In this document: in pieces, positions 51,971 through 59,989 of the stretch
How positions within the stretch are numbered: position 1 is the first letter of the stretch
Layout: the number at the start of each line of letters is the position of its first letter
Source: JAAGZL01 sp050288625
Lineage (GTDB): Bacteria > Pseudomonadota > Gammaproteobacteria > Chromatiales > Chromatiaceae
Length of the DNA: 64,000 nt
Direction of reading: 5' to 3'
Assembly (NCBI GenBank): GCA_050288625.1
Contig: JBNKEE010000046.1
Coordinates: forward strand, 13,188 to 77,187
The notes under the pieces: model-generated
The model's database searches: none
Seen by the model: the letters and a program-made list of their open reading frames with translations, nothing else
What the model was told of the DNA's origin: nothing
Made by a program: the position numbers and the translations under genes

Positions 51971-54550
51971 ATGCGTTCGTTAAAAGTGGCGCATTTGTTT
52001 TTAATGATCGGGAAGATGACTAAATTGAGAAAGATAAATGCGTCCCCTTTTTCTGTTGTGACGCTCTTTGTGGCGTCTATAGTGACGGTCATGACGGCCG
52101 TGGCTGCCACAAGACAGGTGCGTTACGAGACAGCGCCGCGTGAGGCCGGTGAGCCGATCATGGCGATCGTATCGATCAAGTCGCAACAGGTCACGTTCTA
52201 CGACGCCAAAGGCTGGATTCTGCGCGCACCGGTGTCGACCGGTATTCGGGGACGTGAGACCCCGGCCGGTATCTTTGCTGTACTTGAGAAGGAGAAAGTG
52301 CACTACTCCAGCATGTATGACGATGCGGAGATGCCTAACATGCAGCGCATCACTTGGAATGGCATCGCGCTGCACGGCGGACCACTGCCCGGATATGCGG
52401 CCTCTCACGGTTGTATTCGAATGCCATTCGGCTTTGCGGCGAATGTGTTCAACAAGACTCGGATCGGTATGCGGGTGATCATTTCGCCGCATGATGTTGC
52501 CCCAATCGACATTTTTCACCCGACTCTATTTTCATCGGATGCCGAGGTGGTAGCAGCTGCTCCAGAGCGAGCGCTAACACTCAAGCGCCAGGCGAAAGAG
52601 GCTGCCAAGTCATTCTTAGAAGCAAAGAAAAACGCCAAATCCATGGCGCGTAAGGTGGTATTACAGAAGCGGTCACTACGCGGGTTGGAACGGCGCAAGA
52701 AAAGAGCTGACGCCGTACTCAGAAGCGCCGACAAGGCGCTTTCCACCGCGGATAAAACCAAGGTGCGGGCATATGAGCGGCTACAAAAGGCCACCTCAGA
52801 AGCCACACAAGCGGCAGCGCAGCTCGCCGCTGCCAAATCAGCCTTGGAGGAGAAGCTTTCCGCCGTTGCTGTTACAGCATCAGCTGCAAATGACGCCACT
52901 CAGAGGAGCGAAGAAGCCAAGAAAGTAGAAAGCAGTGCGGTAAGCGAGGTGGCGTTAGGCAAGGAGACTCTAGGTAAACTGGAAAGTCTCAAGGAGAGCG
53001 CAGACGCAGAACTTAAATTGGCTGACATTGCGCTTTCCACCGCAGATGAAGCCAAGGCGCAGGCCGAGGAGCAGTTGCGAATGGCTCGCACCGAAACCGC
53101 AGAGTTGGCGACACAGATCCAGGCCGCTAAATCAGATTTGAAGGGGAAAGTCGTTGCCTCTGAGGTTGCGGCAGCATCTGCAAATGATGCCGCCCAGAGA
53201 AGCGATGAAGCCAAGAGAATCGAGATGAGTGCGGTACGCATGGTGGAGTTACGCAAGGCGACGCTACACGAACTGGAAAGTCTCAAGGAGAGAGCAGCCG
53301 ATGCCACAGAACTGGCGACGCAGATTGAGACTGTCGAATCAGACTTGAGGACGAGAATGGTTGCCGCAGCCGTTGTTGCTAAAATTGCAAATGAAGCCAC
53401 AAAGAGGAGCGATGAGACCAAGAGAGTCGCGAGCAGTGCGGCGCACGAGATGGCGTTAGGCAAGGAGGCGCTTGGGAAACTGGAAAGTCTCAAGAAGATA
53501 GCCGACGCAGAACTTAGAAACGCTGAGGAGGCATTATCCTCAGCGGATAAGGCCAAGGCGCAGGCCGAGAAGCAGCTGCGTAAGGCTACTGCCGAGACAA
53601 CGGAATTGGCGATGCAGGTCGAGATAGCTGAATCGGATTTAAAGGTCATGGTCGCTGCAGCTGAAGCTGCAGCCTCAGCTGCAAATGACGCTGCTCAGAG
53701 GAGGGACGAAGCCAAGAGAGTTGAGAAGAGTGCGACGCGCGAGGCGGAGTTACAAAAGGGTGTTCTACGTAAACAGGAAGGTCTTAAGAAACGGGTCGAC
53801 TCCGAACTCAGACGCGCAGACAAGGCGTTCTTACTCGCAGATGAGGCCAAGGTGCGGGCTGAGGAACGGTTGCGTAAAGCGACCGCCGAAGCTGCAGAGT
53901 TGGCGATGCAGATTGACACCGCTGAATCAGACTTGCAGGCGAGAGTTGCTGCGGCTGCTACTGCAAAGGATGCGGTCAAAACGGCCAAGATTAGGAAGGC
54001 TGAGGCTGTCCAGGCCGCATACGACGCCAAGCTTGCACTAGAGCCGGTATCCGTATACATCAGTCGCGCGACACAGAAACTTTACGTGCGGCGTAACACA
54101 CATAAGCCGGCCATTGACGGGGGCGGTGAGGAGTTCGATGCGAGCATAGAGGTCCCGGTTACCATTTATGATCCTGACAAACCGATCGGCACCCATATAT
54201 TCACGGCCATGGAACATAATGATGCAGGTCTGCGCTGGACAGCGGTTACCATCGATAACGGAGAAGATGCCAGGAGGGCGCTTGACCGCATCACTATCCC
54301 GCAGGAAGTGTTCGATCGTGTCGCGCTGACCGCATTGCCGAGATCCTCAATCATTATCTCGGACGAGCCTTTGAGCAGGGAAACCAACTATCGCACCGAG
54401 TTTGTCGCTGTGCTCAGCAATCAGCCGCAGGGTGGCTTTATTACTCGCAAAGTGACCCAGAATCGTGATGCAGAAGATGATGATACAGATGAGATTGATA
54501 CAGAAGAGAGTGATTATGTTTTGAAAACACCTGGCTTTTTAGGCCTCTAA
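51971..54550 (+). CDS. L,D-transpeptidase (YkuD) with long repeated coiled coil
   Basis: An exported or membrane-anchored protein of 859 residues. A hydrophobic segment (about 27-47) precedes a YkuD catalytic domain (about 60-180) with LHGGPLPGYAASHGCIRMP, nucleophile Cys148. Residues about 235-690 form an Ala/Glu/Lys-rich coiled coil made of five repeats. A second YkuD-like domain (about 693-800, VSVYISRATQKLYVRR, DPDKPIGTHIFTAM) lacks a catalytic Cys and ends in an acidic tail. AGGGA precedes the ATG at 51971; ATG 52016 would give a cleaner signal peptide. It probably acts on peptidoglycan cross-links or lipoprotein attachment. Confidence 0.87.
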   Translation: MRSLKVAHLFLMIGKMTKLRKINASPFSVVTLFVASIVTVMTAVAATRQVRYETAPREAGEPIMAIVSIKSQQVTFYDAKGWILRAPVSTGIRGRETPAGIFAVLEKEKVHYSSMYDDAEMPNMQRITWNGIALHGGPLPGYAASHGCIRMPFGFAANVFNKTRIGMRVIISPHDVAPIDIFHPTLFSSDAEVVAAAPERALTLKRQAKEAAKSFLEAKKNAKSMARKVVLQKRSLRGLERRKKRADAVLRSADKALSTADKTKVRAYERLQKATSEATQAAAQLAAAKSALEEKLSAVAVTASAANDATQRSEEAKKVESSAVSEVALGKETLGKLESLKESADAELKLADIALSTADEAKAQAEEQLRMARTETAELATQIQAAKSDLKGKVVASEVAAASANDAAQRSDEAKRIEMSAVRMVELRKATLHELESLKERAADATELATQIETVESDLRTRMVAAAVVAKIANEATKRSDETKRVASSAAHEMALGKEALGKLESLKKIADAELRNAEEALSSADKAKAQAEKQLRKATAETTELAMQVEIAESDLKVMVAAAEAAASAANDAAQRRDEAKRVEKSATREAELQKGVLRKQEGLKKRVDSELRRADKAFLLADEAKVRAEERLRKATAEAAELAMQIDTAESDLQARVAAAATAKDAVKTAKIRKAEAVQAAYDAKLALEPVSVYISRATQKLYVRRNTHKPAIDGGGEEFDASIEVPVTIYDPDKPIGTHIFTAMEHNDAGLRWTAVTIDNGEDARRALDRITIPQEVFDRVALTALPRSSIIISDEPLSRETNYRTEFVAVLSNQPQGGFITRKVTQNRDAEDDDTDEIDTEESDYVLKTPGFLGL
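52676..54046 (+). repeat. Five in-frame 294-bp tandem repeats within the L,D-transpeptidase gene
   Basis: Units begin at 52676, 52970, 53264, 53471 and 53765. Spacing is 294, 294, 207 and 294 bp, that is 98, 98, 69 and 98 residues. Each unit starts L-x-x-L-E-x-L-K and contains ADxALSTADxAKxxAEEQL and AxAANDAxxRSxEAKRVE-like segments. Unit 3 lacks exactly 29 residues after its first dozen, an in-frame internal deletion. The spacing keeps the heptad phase. Confidence 0.85.
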
Positions 54551-54622
54551 CTGTCCAGTATTCAAGACATTAAGATTTATGATCTATTAGAAAAATATCT
54601 ACAGTATTATAAAGAAGGAAAA

Positions 54623-55132
54623 ATGAGAGTCGCATTTATTTGTTTATTGATAATCTCGACTGCATGCGCGGAAAATGTGCCCTATCGTTTCTTTAAACCA
54701 AAAGCAGGGTTACTAATTAATACCCTTAATGAAGCGGAATTGGAGGCAGATCCAAAAGCCAGAATGATTTTGCGAACCGGCAGAGAGATGACGTTGGATG
54801 AAAAGGCTGTCGTCATAGGTGGATGCTGGGATTATGTTGATGCTGTCTATTCCAGAGCTGGATTTCCTAGAGATAAAAGAAGAGTAGTCTTTAAAGGAAC
54901 TCTACAAAACGGGCCATATGCCAATAAAGATATGTTGCAGCCAGGGGATTGGCTTTACCATATTAACCATTCCTATAACGATATCGAGCACAGTGGAATA
55001 TTTATCAAATGGCTTGATAAGGAGAATGTTATCGGACTTCTTTTGAGCTACCGAGGAGAAAAGAGCAATACGCCGGCTCGATACAGAGGCTATGATCTTT
55101 CAAATGTCTATACGATAACAAGAGCAAAATAA
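54623..55132 (+). CDS. Exported NlpC/P60-like cysteine hydrolase candidate
   Basis: A 169-residue protein with a signal peptide (VAFICLLIISTACA). A possible catalytic Cys68 in IGGCWDYVDAVYSRAGFP, the LQPGDWLYHI turn and His123 in IEHSGIFIKW follow the Cys-GD-HxG order of NlpC/P60 and CHAP peptidases. This identification is mine from motif order; similarity is weak. AAGGA precedes the ATG. It lies 72 bp after the L,D-transpeptidase gene in the same orientation, which suits a peptidoglycan function. Confidence 0.6.
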   Translation: MRVAFICLLIISTACAENVPYRFFKPKAGLLINTLNEAELEADPKARMILRTGREMTLDEKAVVIGGCWDYVDAVYSRAGFPRDKRRVVFKGTLQNGPYANKDMLQPGDWLYHINHSYNDIEHSGIFIKWLDKENVIGLLLSYRGEKSNTPARYRGYDLSNVYTITRAK

Positions 55133-55199
55133 ACAACCGGATAGAGATTAGTAACCGTTAGTATAATCGTAATGCCGCTATCAACAAGGAGATCAGACT

Positions 55200-55640
55200 A
55201 TGCGGTGCCTGATGGATCATATAGTTCTAAATGTGGAAGATGACGAGAGAATGATCGAATTTTACTCGAAGGCGCTAATGCTTGAGACCGAACGCTTGGA
55301 AGAATATAAACAAGGGCGGGTTCCATTTCCTTCTGTGAGGCTAAATCCTGATACGGTCATAGATCTGTTTCCGAAGAAGCTGTGGCAGGCGACAGACGCA
55401 GATGAAGAAGGGCGCAAGCATTTAAATCACTTCTGCATTTCGCTCAGTAAGAAGGAGTGGGATGGACTCTTTGATCGTCTTAAGGGGTATGGTGTTGTTA
55501 TAGAAGAGGGTCCTGTTACCCGTTGGGGCGCGCATGGAAGCGGGACCTCTTTCTATTTCCGTGACCCGGAAGCCAACCTGATAGAGGCGCGTTATTACGA
55601 GGGACACAATAGCTCAGAAGAGTGTTTACTTGGTACATAG
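55200..55640 (+). CDS. VOC-family (glyoxalase/bleomycin resistance-like) protein
   Basis: A 146-residue vicinal-oxygen-chelate protein with two beta-alpha-beta-beta-beta modules. The putative metal ligands are in MDHIVLNVEDDERMIEFYSK, NHFCISL and FYFRDPEANLIEARYYE (His, His, Glu). AAGGAG is placed correctly before the ATG. It could be a dioxygenase, lyase or resistance protein; nothing nearby decides this. Confidence 0.85.
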   Translation: MRCLMDHIVLNVEDDERMIEFYSKALMLETERLEEYKQGRVPFPSVRLNPDTVIDLFPKKLWQATDADEEGRKHLNHFCISLSKKEWDGLFDRLKGYGVVIEEGPVTRWGAHGSGTSFYFRDPEANLIEARYYEGHNSSEECLLGT

Positions 55641-55727
55641 AACTGTAGGGCGGGTTTGCGCAGTGTAATCAGTCGAACGTTTTAATAATGGATAAGGGGT
55701 ACTACTGATTGACGGTTCACTCTGGTC

Positions 55728-56306
55728 CTATTTGCACGCGCCCTTGCTGTCGTCTGGCATGGTTGCGTCGCAGGTATTGGCGTTGGTGAAGTTGGCCCCA
55801 TCACCGGTGGCACCTGATAGATCTGCCCCAGACAGGATGGCGTTGGAGAAATTGGTATTGGAAATGTTCGTGCCCGTAAGTTTGGCATTGGAGAGTATCG
55901 CGCCGGAGAAGTTGGCGCCGATCAAGGAGCATCCACTAAGATCTGCGTTCTGGAGAATTGCTCCGGTGACGTTTGCAGACTCCAGATTGCAGGAGGGCAA
56001 ATGCGTTCCGGTCATCAGGGCGCCGTGGAAATTGGCACCGGTAAACCGACTGTTAGACATGTTTGCGTCGCTCAGGTTGGCGCCATTGAAATTCGCCTTA
56101 CTATAATCAGCCCCCATCAAGTCAGCACCCTTCAACATGTTGCCGGAGTAGTTGCATCCAGGACAATCTTTACCGGCAAAGAGTGGGGAGGCAAGGCAAA
56201 AAGCCAAAAAAAAGAATAGGGATTTGCTTGCAGCCTTCGCTGTTAACACGATCCGGCGCCAGGATTTATGTGGTCTGTTTGGTTTCACTGAGTCTTCTGT
56301 ATGCAT
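55728..56306 (-). CDS. Exported pentapeptide-repeat protein
   Basis: A 192-residue protein. The ATG at 56306 is preceded by AGAGGAAG and is preferred to one at 56354. A basic N-terminus and a hydrophobic stretch (SLFFFLAFCLASPLFAG) form a signal peptide. A CPGC motif follows, then about 25 A(D/N)LxG-type pentapeptides (MLKGADLMGADYSKANFNGA, and so on) that fold as a right-handed quadrilateral helix. Four further cysteines lie in the helix and tail. Export is unusual for the gyrase-protecting type, so a structural envelope role is more likely. Confidence 0.85.
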   Translation of the reverse strand: MHTEDSVKPNRPHKSWRRIVLTAKAASKSLFFFLAFCLASPLFAGKDCPGCNYSGNMLKGADLMGADYSKANFNGANLSDANMSNSRFTGANFHGALMTGTHLPSCNLESANVTGAILQNADLSGCSLIGANFSGAILSNAKLTGTNISNTNFSNAILSGADLSGATGDGANFTNANTCDATMPDDSKGACK

Positions 56307-56579
56307 GGTTTCTTCCTCTCTACCATTATAGGTTAATGCTGCATGCAAACGCATTGCGTTTACCGAGAAGTCAAGACTTTAAAAAAGAGATGCGGGCTGA
56401 TATTCTGCAAGAAAAGTAGGGGAAAGGATAGGGAAGGATGCTCGTCAATTCAAGGCATTCAGCCTTATCTAATCTAAATGAGAACTATCATACATGCTGC
56501 ATATTACGATATCCGCACATGTCGTATATTACTGTATTAGGCGCAAGTCATATAGCTAACTGATATACACAAAAGAAAC

Positions 56580-57107
56580 ATGACACCTTCTGAAACAGAG
56601 CTGAAAAATGCAATTTACGAAGCTTCGAAAAAAGCTTTATCTGAGCTATTTAGTAACAATCCTGGTAATTACTATTATTGCGCATTAATTACAACTGGTG
56701 AGGCACTTCCACCATTTGTTTCGGCTTGGTCAAAAGAAGCGCTTGAAAAAGTAGTAGCTACTGAAGGAAAACGCAATGAATTAAAGTGGTCTTATGCTGA
56801 CTCACCTTTTTGCTGTTACGGTGAAGAGTACTTTTCAGAAGTAAAAGAACTCTTTTCCAAGCGCCATGAGATAACTGCCGATATAAGTGAGGAGGCGCGG
56901 AGAGCAGAATATAACTTAAGGCTGAATGCTATGGAGGCAGCAATGGCAAGCCTTGATGCCGAAGCCTTTTTTGGCAAAGGTGAAATACGCAATAGTATTG
57001 TTATTAATGTAGAAGTAATGCCTCCTGACAATTCAAATACAACACGCGCCAAACGATTAAATCCACATAAGGCAATAGAAACTTGGTTATTAGAAGCAGC
57101 AGAGTAA
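56580..57107 (+). CDS. DUF4303-family protein in cassette-like setting
   Basis: A 175-residue cytosolic protein. The pattern YYYCALITTGEALPPFVSAWS followed by LKWSYADSPFCCYGEEYF fits DUF4303, which is quoted here as YYYCALITTGEALPP and KWSYADSPF. Some relatives occur as immunity proteins of polymorphic toxin systems, but no toxin gene is near. The gene is AT-rich relative to its surroundings. Its ATG lies 38 bp after an ATTAGGC box and its stop 8 bp before an attC-like site, as expected of a gene cassette. Confidence 0.7.
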   Translation: MTPSETELKNAIYEASKKALSELFSNNPGNYYYCALITTGEALPPFVSAWSKEALEKVVATEGKRNELKWSYADSPFCCYGEEYFSEVKELFSKRHEITADISEEARRAEYNLRLNAMEAAMASLDAEAFFGKGEIRNSIVINVEVMPPDNSNTTRAKRLNPHKAIETWLLEAAE

Positions 57108-57114
57108 TAATTGT

Positions 57115-57177
57115 GTATAACAAGTCGTTCGTGTGTGACCGTCGCTTCGCCTCGGCCCCTTGCCCTAAACGCTAGAC
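57115..57177 (+). other. attC-like site between DUF4303 and lipoprotein genes
   Basis: The 63-bp spacer starts with GTATAAC (57115-57121) and ends with GCTAGAC (57171-57177), which are near-complementary (5 of 7) and approximate the RYYYAAC / GTTRRRY boxes. AAGTCGTTC follows the first box and GTCGCTTCGCC forms the centre, as in short attC sites of the aadA type. The inner L boxes are poorly paired, so this may be decayed. No integrase is seen. Confidence 0.4.
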
Positions 57178-57192
57178 CTAATCGGAGATATT

Positions 57193-57783
57193 GTGAGAAT
57201 AATAATATTTGTTTTAACAGGGCTACTCATATCGTCTTGCGATACATCGCCTACAAAGCCATCTAATGATACAAGCACTCCTGCTGTTTTGGCCCCAGTT
57301 ATGGGTGGGTTGCCGCTGGTAGAGAAAACCAACTACCCTGATCCAAGGTTAGGTATTGGCTATCACTACAGAGATGACGCTATTGCGGTATGCTCGCTGT
57401 ATATCTACAACGGCGGTCATTCATCAATAACACATGGAGTGAACTCAGAAGCCGTTAGAAAAGAGTTCCAGCGCGCTAAGAATGATGTAATACGGGCAGG
57501 CGAACTAGGGCGTTACAAGTCGGTAAAAGAACTCAAAGATAGAACGAGAACTATCAGTTCAGAATCTGGCAACACTGAATATCTCGAATCCAGTTTTAGT
57601 CTTATAGCTAAAGGTGCAAGTAGAGTTTCCTACTTATTTCTTACGGGGGTAAGTGGCAACTTTGTCAAAGTAAGATGCACTTATGTAGAGGATGAATCAT
57701 CTGAAGGAGAAAAAGCTGTATCTAATTTCTTGAGTGATTTGTCCAGAGAAATAAAATCTAATAATGCCTTTAACTCAGGCTGA
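57193..57783 (+). CDS. Predicted lipoprotein, unknown function
   Basis: A 196-residue protein starting at GTG (GGAGA 5 bp upstream). A short signal ends in LLISSC, a good lipobox. The mature part opens with a low-complexity Thr/Ser/Pro/Asn segment, then YPDPRLGIGYHYRDDAIAV and a mixed alpha/beta domain containing VRKEFQRAKNDVIRAG and FVKVRCTYVED. I do not recognise the family. It is AT-rich, stands alone between attC-like spacers, and probably belongs to the same cassette-like island. Confidence 0.6.
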   Translation: MRIIIFVLTGLLISSCDTSPTKPSNDTSTPAVLAPVMGGLPLVEKTNYPDPRLGIGYHYRDDAIAVCSLYIYNGGHSSITHGVNSEAVRKEFQRAKNDVIRAGELGRYKSVKELKDRTRTISSESGNTEYLESSFSLIAKGASRVSYLFLTGVSGNFVKVRCTYVEDESSEGEKAVSNFLSDLSREIKSNNAFNSG

Positions 57784-57919
57784 AGAAAGCGTTGCTTCGC
57801 TATGATTATGCTAACTGGTTTATGTGGACGTTATGCTTGTATATGAAAATTGACCCTTTTGCTTTTTTGTTTCTGGTATCAGCGCTACAGCTTAAAAGTA
57901 ATACCATAAAAAGCTAAAT

Positions 57920-58432
57920 ATGCCATCTGATATGAATTTGGTTCAAAAAGACAGCGATATCGAAATAGTTTCGATGCTGGCTAAAGAAATTTGGGAAGAA
58001 CATTATATTCCACTTATTGGTTCCTCTCAGGTGGAGTATATGTTAGACAAATTCCAAAGTCACAAAGCTATACGGTCACAGATCATTGAAGGACATGAAT
58101 ACTATTTAGCTAAATATGAGAACGAGTATTCTGGTTATGCCGCCCTAGTTGTCGATAACGAAAAATCTACAATCAAAATAAGTAAACTATATACCTTGGG
58201 TAGTGTTAGAGGAAAAGGATTGGGCTTGGCTATTATGGAATATATAGAAAACAAATGTAGATCGGAAGGCATATCTGCTCTTTGGTTAACTGTTAACAAA
58301 TATAATCACAATTCAATCGCTTGGTATAAGAACCGTGGTTTCAAGGTTATAAGAGATGAAAAAACGGACATTGGTAATGGCTATTACATGGATGATTATG
58401 TAATGGAGAAAAGTTTTTTGAACAAGGTGTAG
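57920..58432 (+). CDS. GNAT family N-acetyltransferase
   Basis: A 170-residue acetyl-CoA-dependent acyltransferase. Motif A is LYTLGSVRGKGLGLAIMEYI (R/Q-x-x-G-x-G/A site as RGKGLG). Motif B is LWLTVNKYNHNSIAWYKNRG, followed by FKVIRDEKTDIGNGYYMDDYVM. Substrate unknown. GNATs are frequent integron cassette passengers. The gene is AT-rich and preceded by a GTTATGC box at 57830-57836. Confidence 0.88.
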   Translation: MPSDMNLVQKDSDIEIVSMLAKEIWEEHYIPLIGSSQVEYMLDKFQSHKAIRSQIIEGHEYYLAKYENEYSGYAALVVDNEKSTIKISKLYTLGSVRGKGLGLAIMEYIENKCRSEGISALWLTVNKYNHNSIAWYKNRGFKVIRDEKTDIGNGYYMDDYVMEKSFLNKV

Positions 58433-58466
58433 TTGACGTATTGAGAGGAGATGTTCCCCATCATTC

Positions 58467-58643
58467 ATGAGCGATTCCCACACTGAATTCCAGGTATCAG
58501 ACAGCCTGCCATCAAGTATCCATGTTGTTAATCATGTTATTCACTACGGCCTTATGAATCTTATTAACAAGATAAGCTGTCTTATAACCTATATAGATGA
58601 AGATCAGACGGTTATAAATCTATATATTAGGGCTACAGATTGA
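58467..58643 (+). CDS. Possible 58-residue small protein in the 370-bp gap
   Basis: The stretch 58433-58803 is otherwise empty. This short frame starts at an ATG and has an N-terminal polar part and a more hydrophobic IHVVNHVIHYGLMNLINKI, then ISCLITYIDEDQTVINLYIR. The nearest GAGGAG is 15-20 bases upstream, too far for an ideal site. It matches nothing I recognise and could be a chance frame or a remnant. Confidence 0.2.
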   Translation: MSDSHTEFQVSDSLPSSIHVVNHVIHYGLMNLINKISCLITYIDEDQTVINLYIRATD

Positions 58644-58803
58644 TTCAAATGGGCGTGGATGATAAGGTCCATCGCCAATAATAATGGAGAAGCTAACACA
58701 CATTGCGATTTGGCTTCGAAATACTTCAGCGTGATGTTGGTTTAACAAATATACATGCTGGTTTGATTACACAATAAATAACTAAGTAACTTTTGGGGAA
58801 AAT

Positions 58804-59403
58804 ATGAAACCATTGCTTAAAGTCCTTATGCTGTTGATGTTTGCCGTGACTGCAGGGGCGGTATCTGCGAGTACAATAACTGTTGGCCAGGACGCTAGCT
58901 ATGATTTCACAAGCATTCAAGCTGCTATTAACAGTGCAGGCGCAGGAGATGTAATCACTGTGGCAAGCGGTTTGTATGTTGAGGGTTCAGCCGTCTATAG
59001 AGGCAATGGTCTTCATACCGGGCTGAATTTTTATAACCACAGTAATATCAGCGTGATCGGTTCTGGGGCTGGTACGGTAATCGACCTAAATGGTAGCTGG
59101 TATGGAATAATGTTTGATGCCGTCTTTGGGGTTACCATGTCTAATTTTTCTATGTTTAATGGCGGTTCTACTGCGGTGGCAAACTTCAATGGAAGCGGCG
59201 GCAACATGATTGAGAATGCAATCCTTGGTGGCACTTATAGAGTAGGTGTACAGGATTATTACAATGGTGTAACCCTAGATAATGTGTCTTGGCAACAGAA
59301 TTTTACGCCTCCTGCTCAAACTCCACTGCCTGCAGCAGTATGGCTATTTGGTTCAGGTATCCTGGGGTTGATTGGTCTCACAAGGCGTAAGAGATTAACC
59401 TGA
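58804..59403 (+). CDS. VPLPA-CTERM-type sorted exported protein
   Basis: A 199-residue secreted protein. Signal peptide LKVLMLLMFAVTAGAVSA. The body begins with a right-handed beta-helix motif (YDFTSIQAAINSAGAGDVIT, as in pectate-lyase-like surface proteins) and is rich in Gly, Asn and Ser. The C-terminus TPLPAAVWLFGSGILGLIGL followed by RRKR is the variant PEP-CTERM (VPLPA) sorting signal recognised by exosortase. It is short for a beta-helix protein. No exosortase gene is in the window. A GGGG precedes the ATG, and a terminator follows. Confidence 0.8.
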   Translation: MKPLLKVLMLLMFAVTAGAVSASTITVGQDASYDFTSIQAAINSAGAGDVITVASGLYVEGSAVYRGNGLHTGLNFYNHSNISVIGSGAGTVIDLNGSWYGIMFDAVFGVTMSNFSMFNGGSTAVANFNGSGGNMIENAILGGTYRVGVQDYYNGVTLDNVSWQQNFTPPAQTPLPAAVWLFGSGILGLIGLTRRKRLT

Positions 59404-59423
59404 TTATCAAAGTGGTACACAAC

Positions 59424-59452
59424 AAAAACCCGCAAATGATGCGGGTTTTTTT
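59424..59452. terminator. Hairpin terminator after the VPLPA-CTERM gene
   Basis: Stem AAAAACCCGC (59424-59433) and GCGGGTTTTT (59441-59450) with a seven-base loop and a T run continuing to 59452. The next reverse-strand gene ends at 59489, so the A run on the other side may also serve it. Confidence 0.87.
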
Positions 59453-59488
59453 GCTAACGGTTGACCTATAGGGTCAGAGTCGATTGGT

Positions 59489-59752
59489 TCAGTACATGCT
59501 CTTTGCAACTCCCATAACCATTTCGATAGCAGAGTCTGTTTTGGTATCTGCTGCATCTTGTTTTGTTGTCTCTTTAGTCGCCTCAGCCGCCCGCTTATTA
59601 TTCGCTTCCTTTTTTTCTGCGGCCGCAGTCTGCATGGCGCTCTGCTCAGTGGGGAGCGCTTTGTTGGTGGAGGCGCTGTCTTGGTGTTTGAATTCTCCAC
59701 CACACGCACACAGGGTGGTGACGATAAAGGCGATGGCGAGCAGATTTTTCAT
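59489..59752 (-). CDS. Small alanine/lysine-rich lipoprotein
   Basis: An 87-residue protein from the ATG at 59752, which has GAGGT six bases upstream; a longer open frame to 59869 lacks this. The signal LLAIAFIVTTLCAC ends in a lipobox-like LCAC followed by GG. The mature chain is Ala/Lys/Glu/Thr-rich and probably helical (AAAEKKEANNKRAAEATKET). The family is not recognised; it may be a small Lpp-like or entericidin-like envelope protein. The gap 59753-59989 shows no other gene. Confidence 0.6.
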   Translation of the reverse strand: MKNLLAIAFIVTTLCACGGEFKHQDSASTNKALPTEQSAMQTAAAEKKEANNKRAAEATKETTKQDAADTKTDSAIEMVMGVAKSMY

Positions 59753-59989
59753 GATTACCTCATTGTTACGGCTTTTATCAACGTCATGCAGAAGACGCTG
59801 ACAAACTATCATCTCTATCCATACAGCAGATCTTATTGATGATTGTCCGTTCTTTTTCTGCCCGCTCAATCTAATTATAGTAAGGATAAATCGTATAGAT
59901 GGTGTGGAAATAGTCCCTAGTTCACAGTTTCGCTTATCCGACCGCCAGTTGGGACTTTGGTTCAGTAATTCGGCCGTTCCTGTTCGAAA

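Noticed and set aside
52900..53649. 249-residue reverse-strand open frame in the L,D-transpeptidase
   Set aside because: It is the antisense image of the coiled-coil repeats (Ala/Ser/Leu-rich) and not an independent gene.
57837..57919. A gene between the lipoprotein and the GNAT gene
   Set aside because: No open frame of useful length or ribosome-binding site is present; only the GTTATGC box just before it is of interest.
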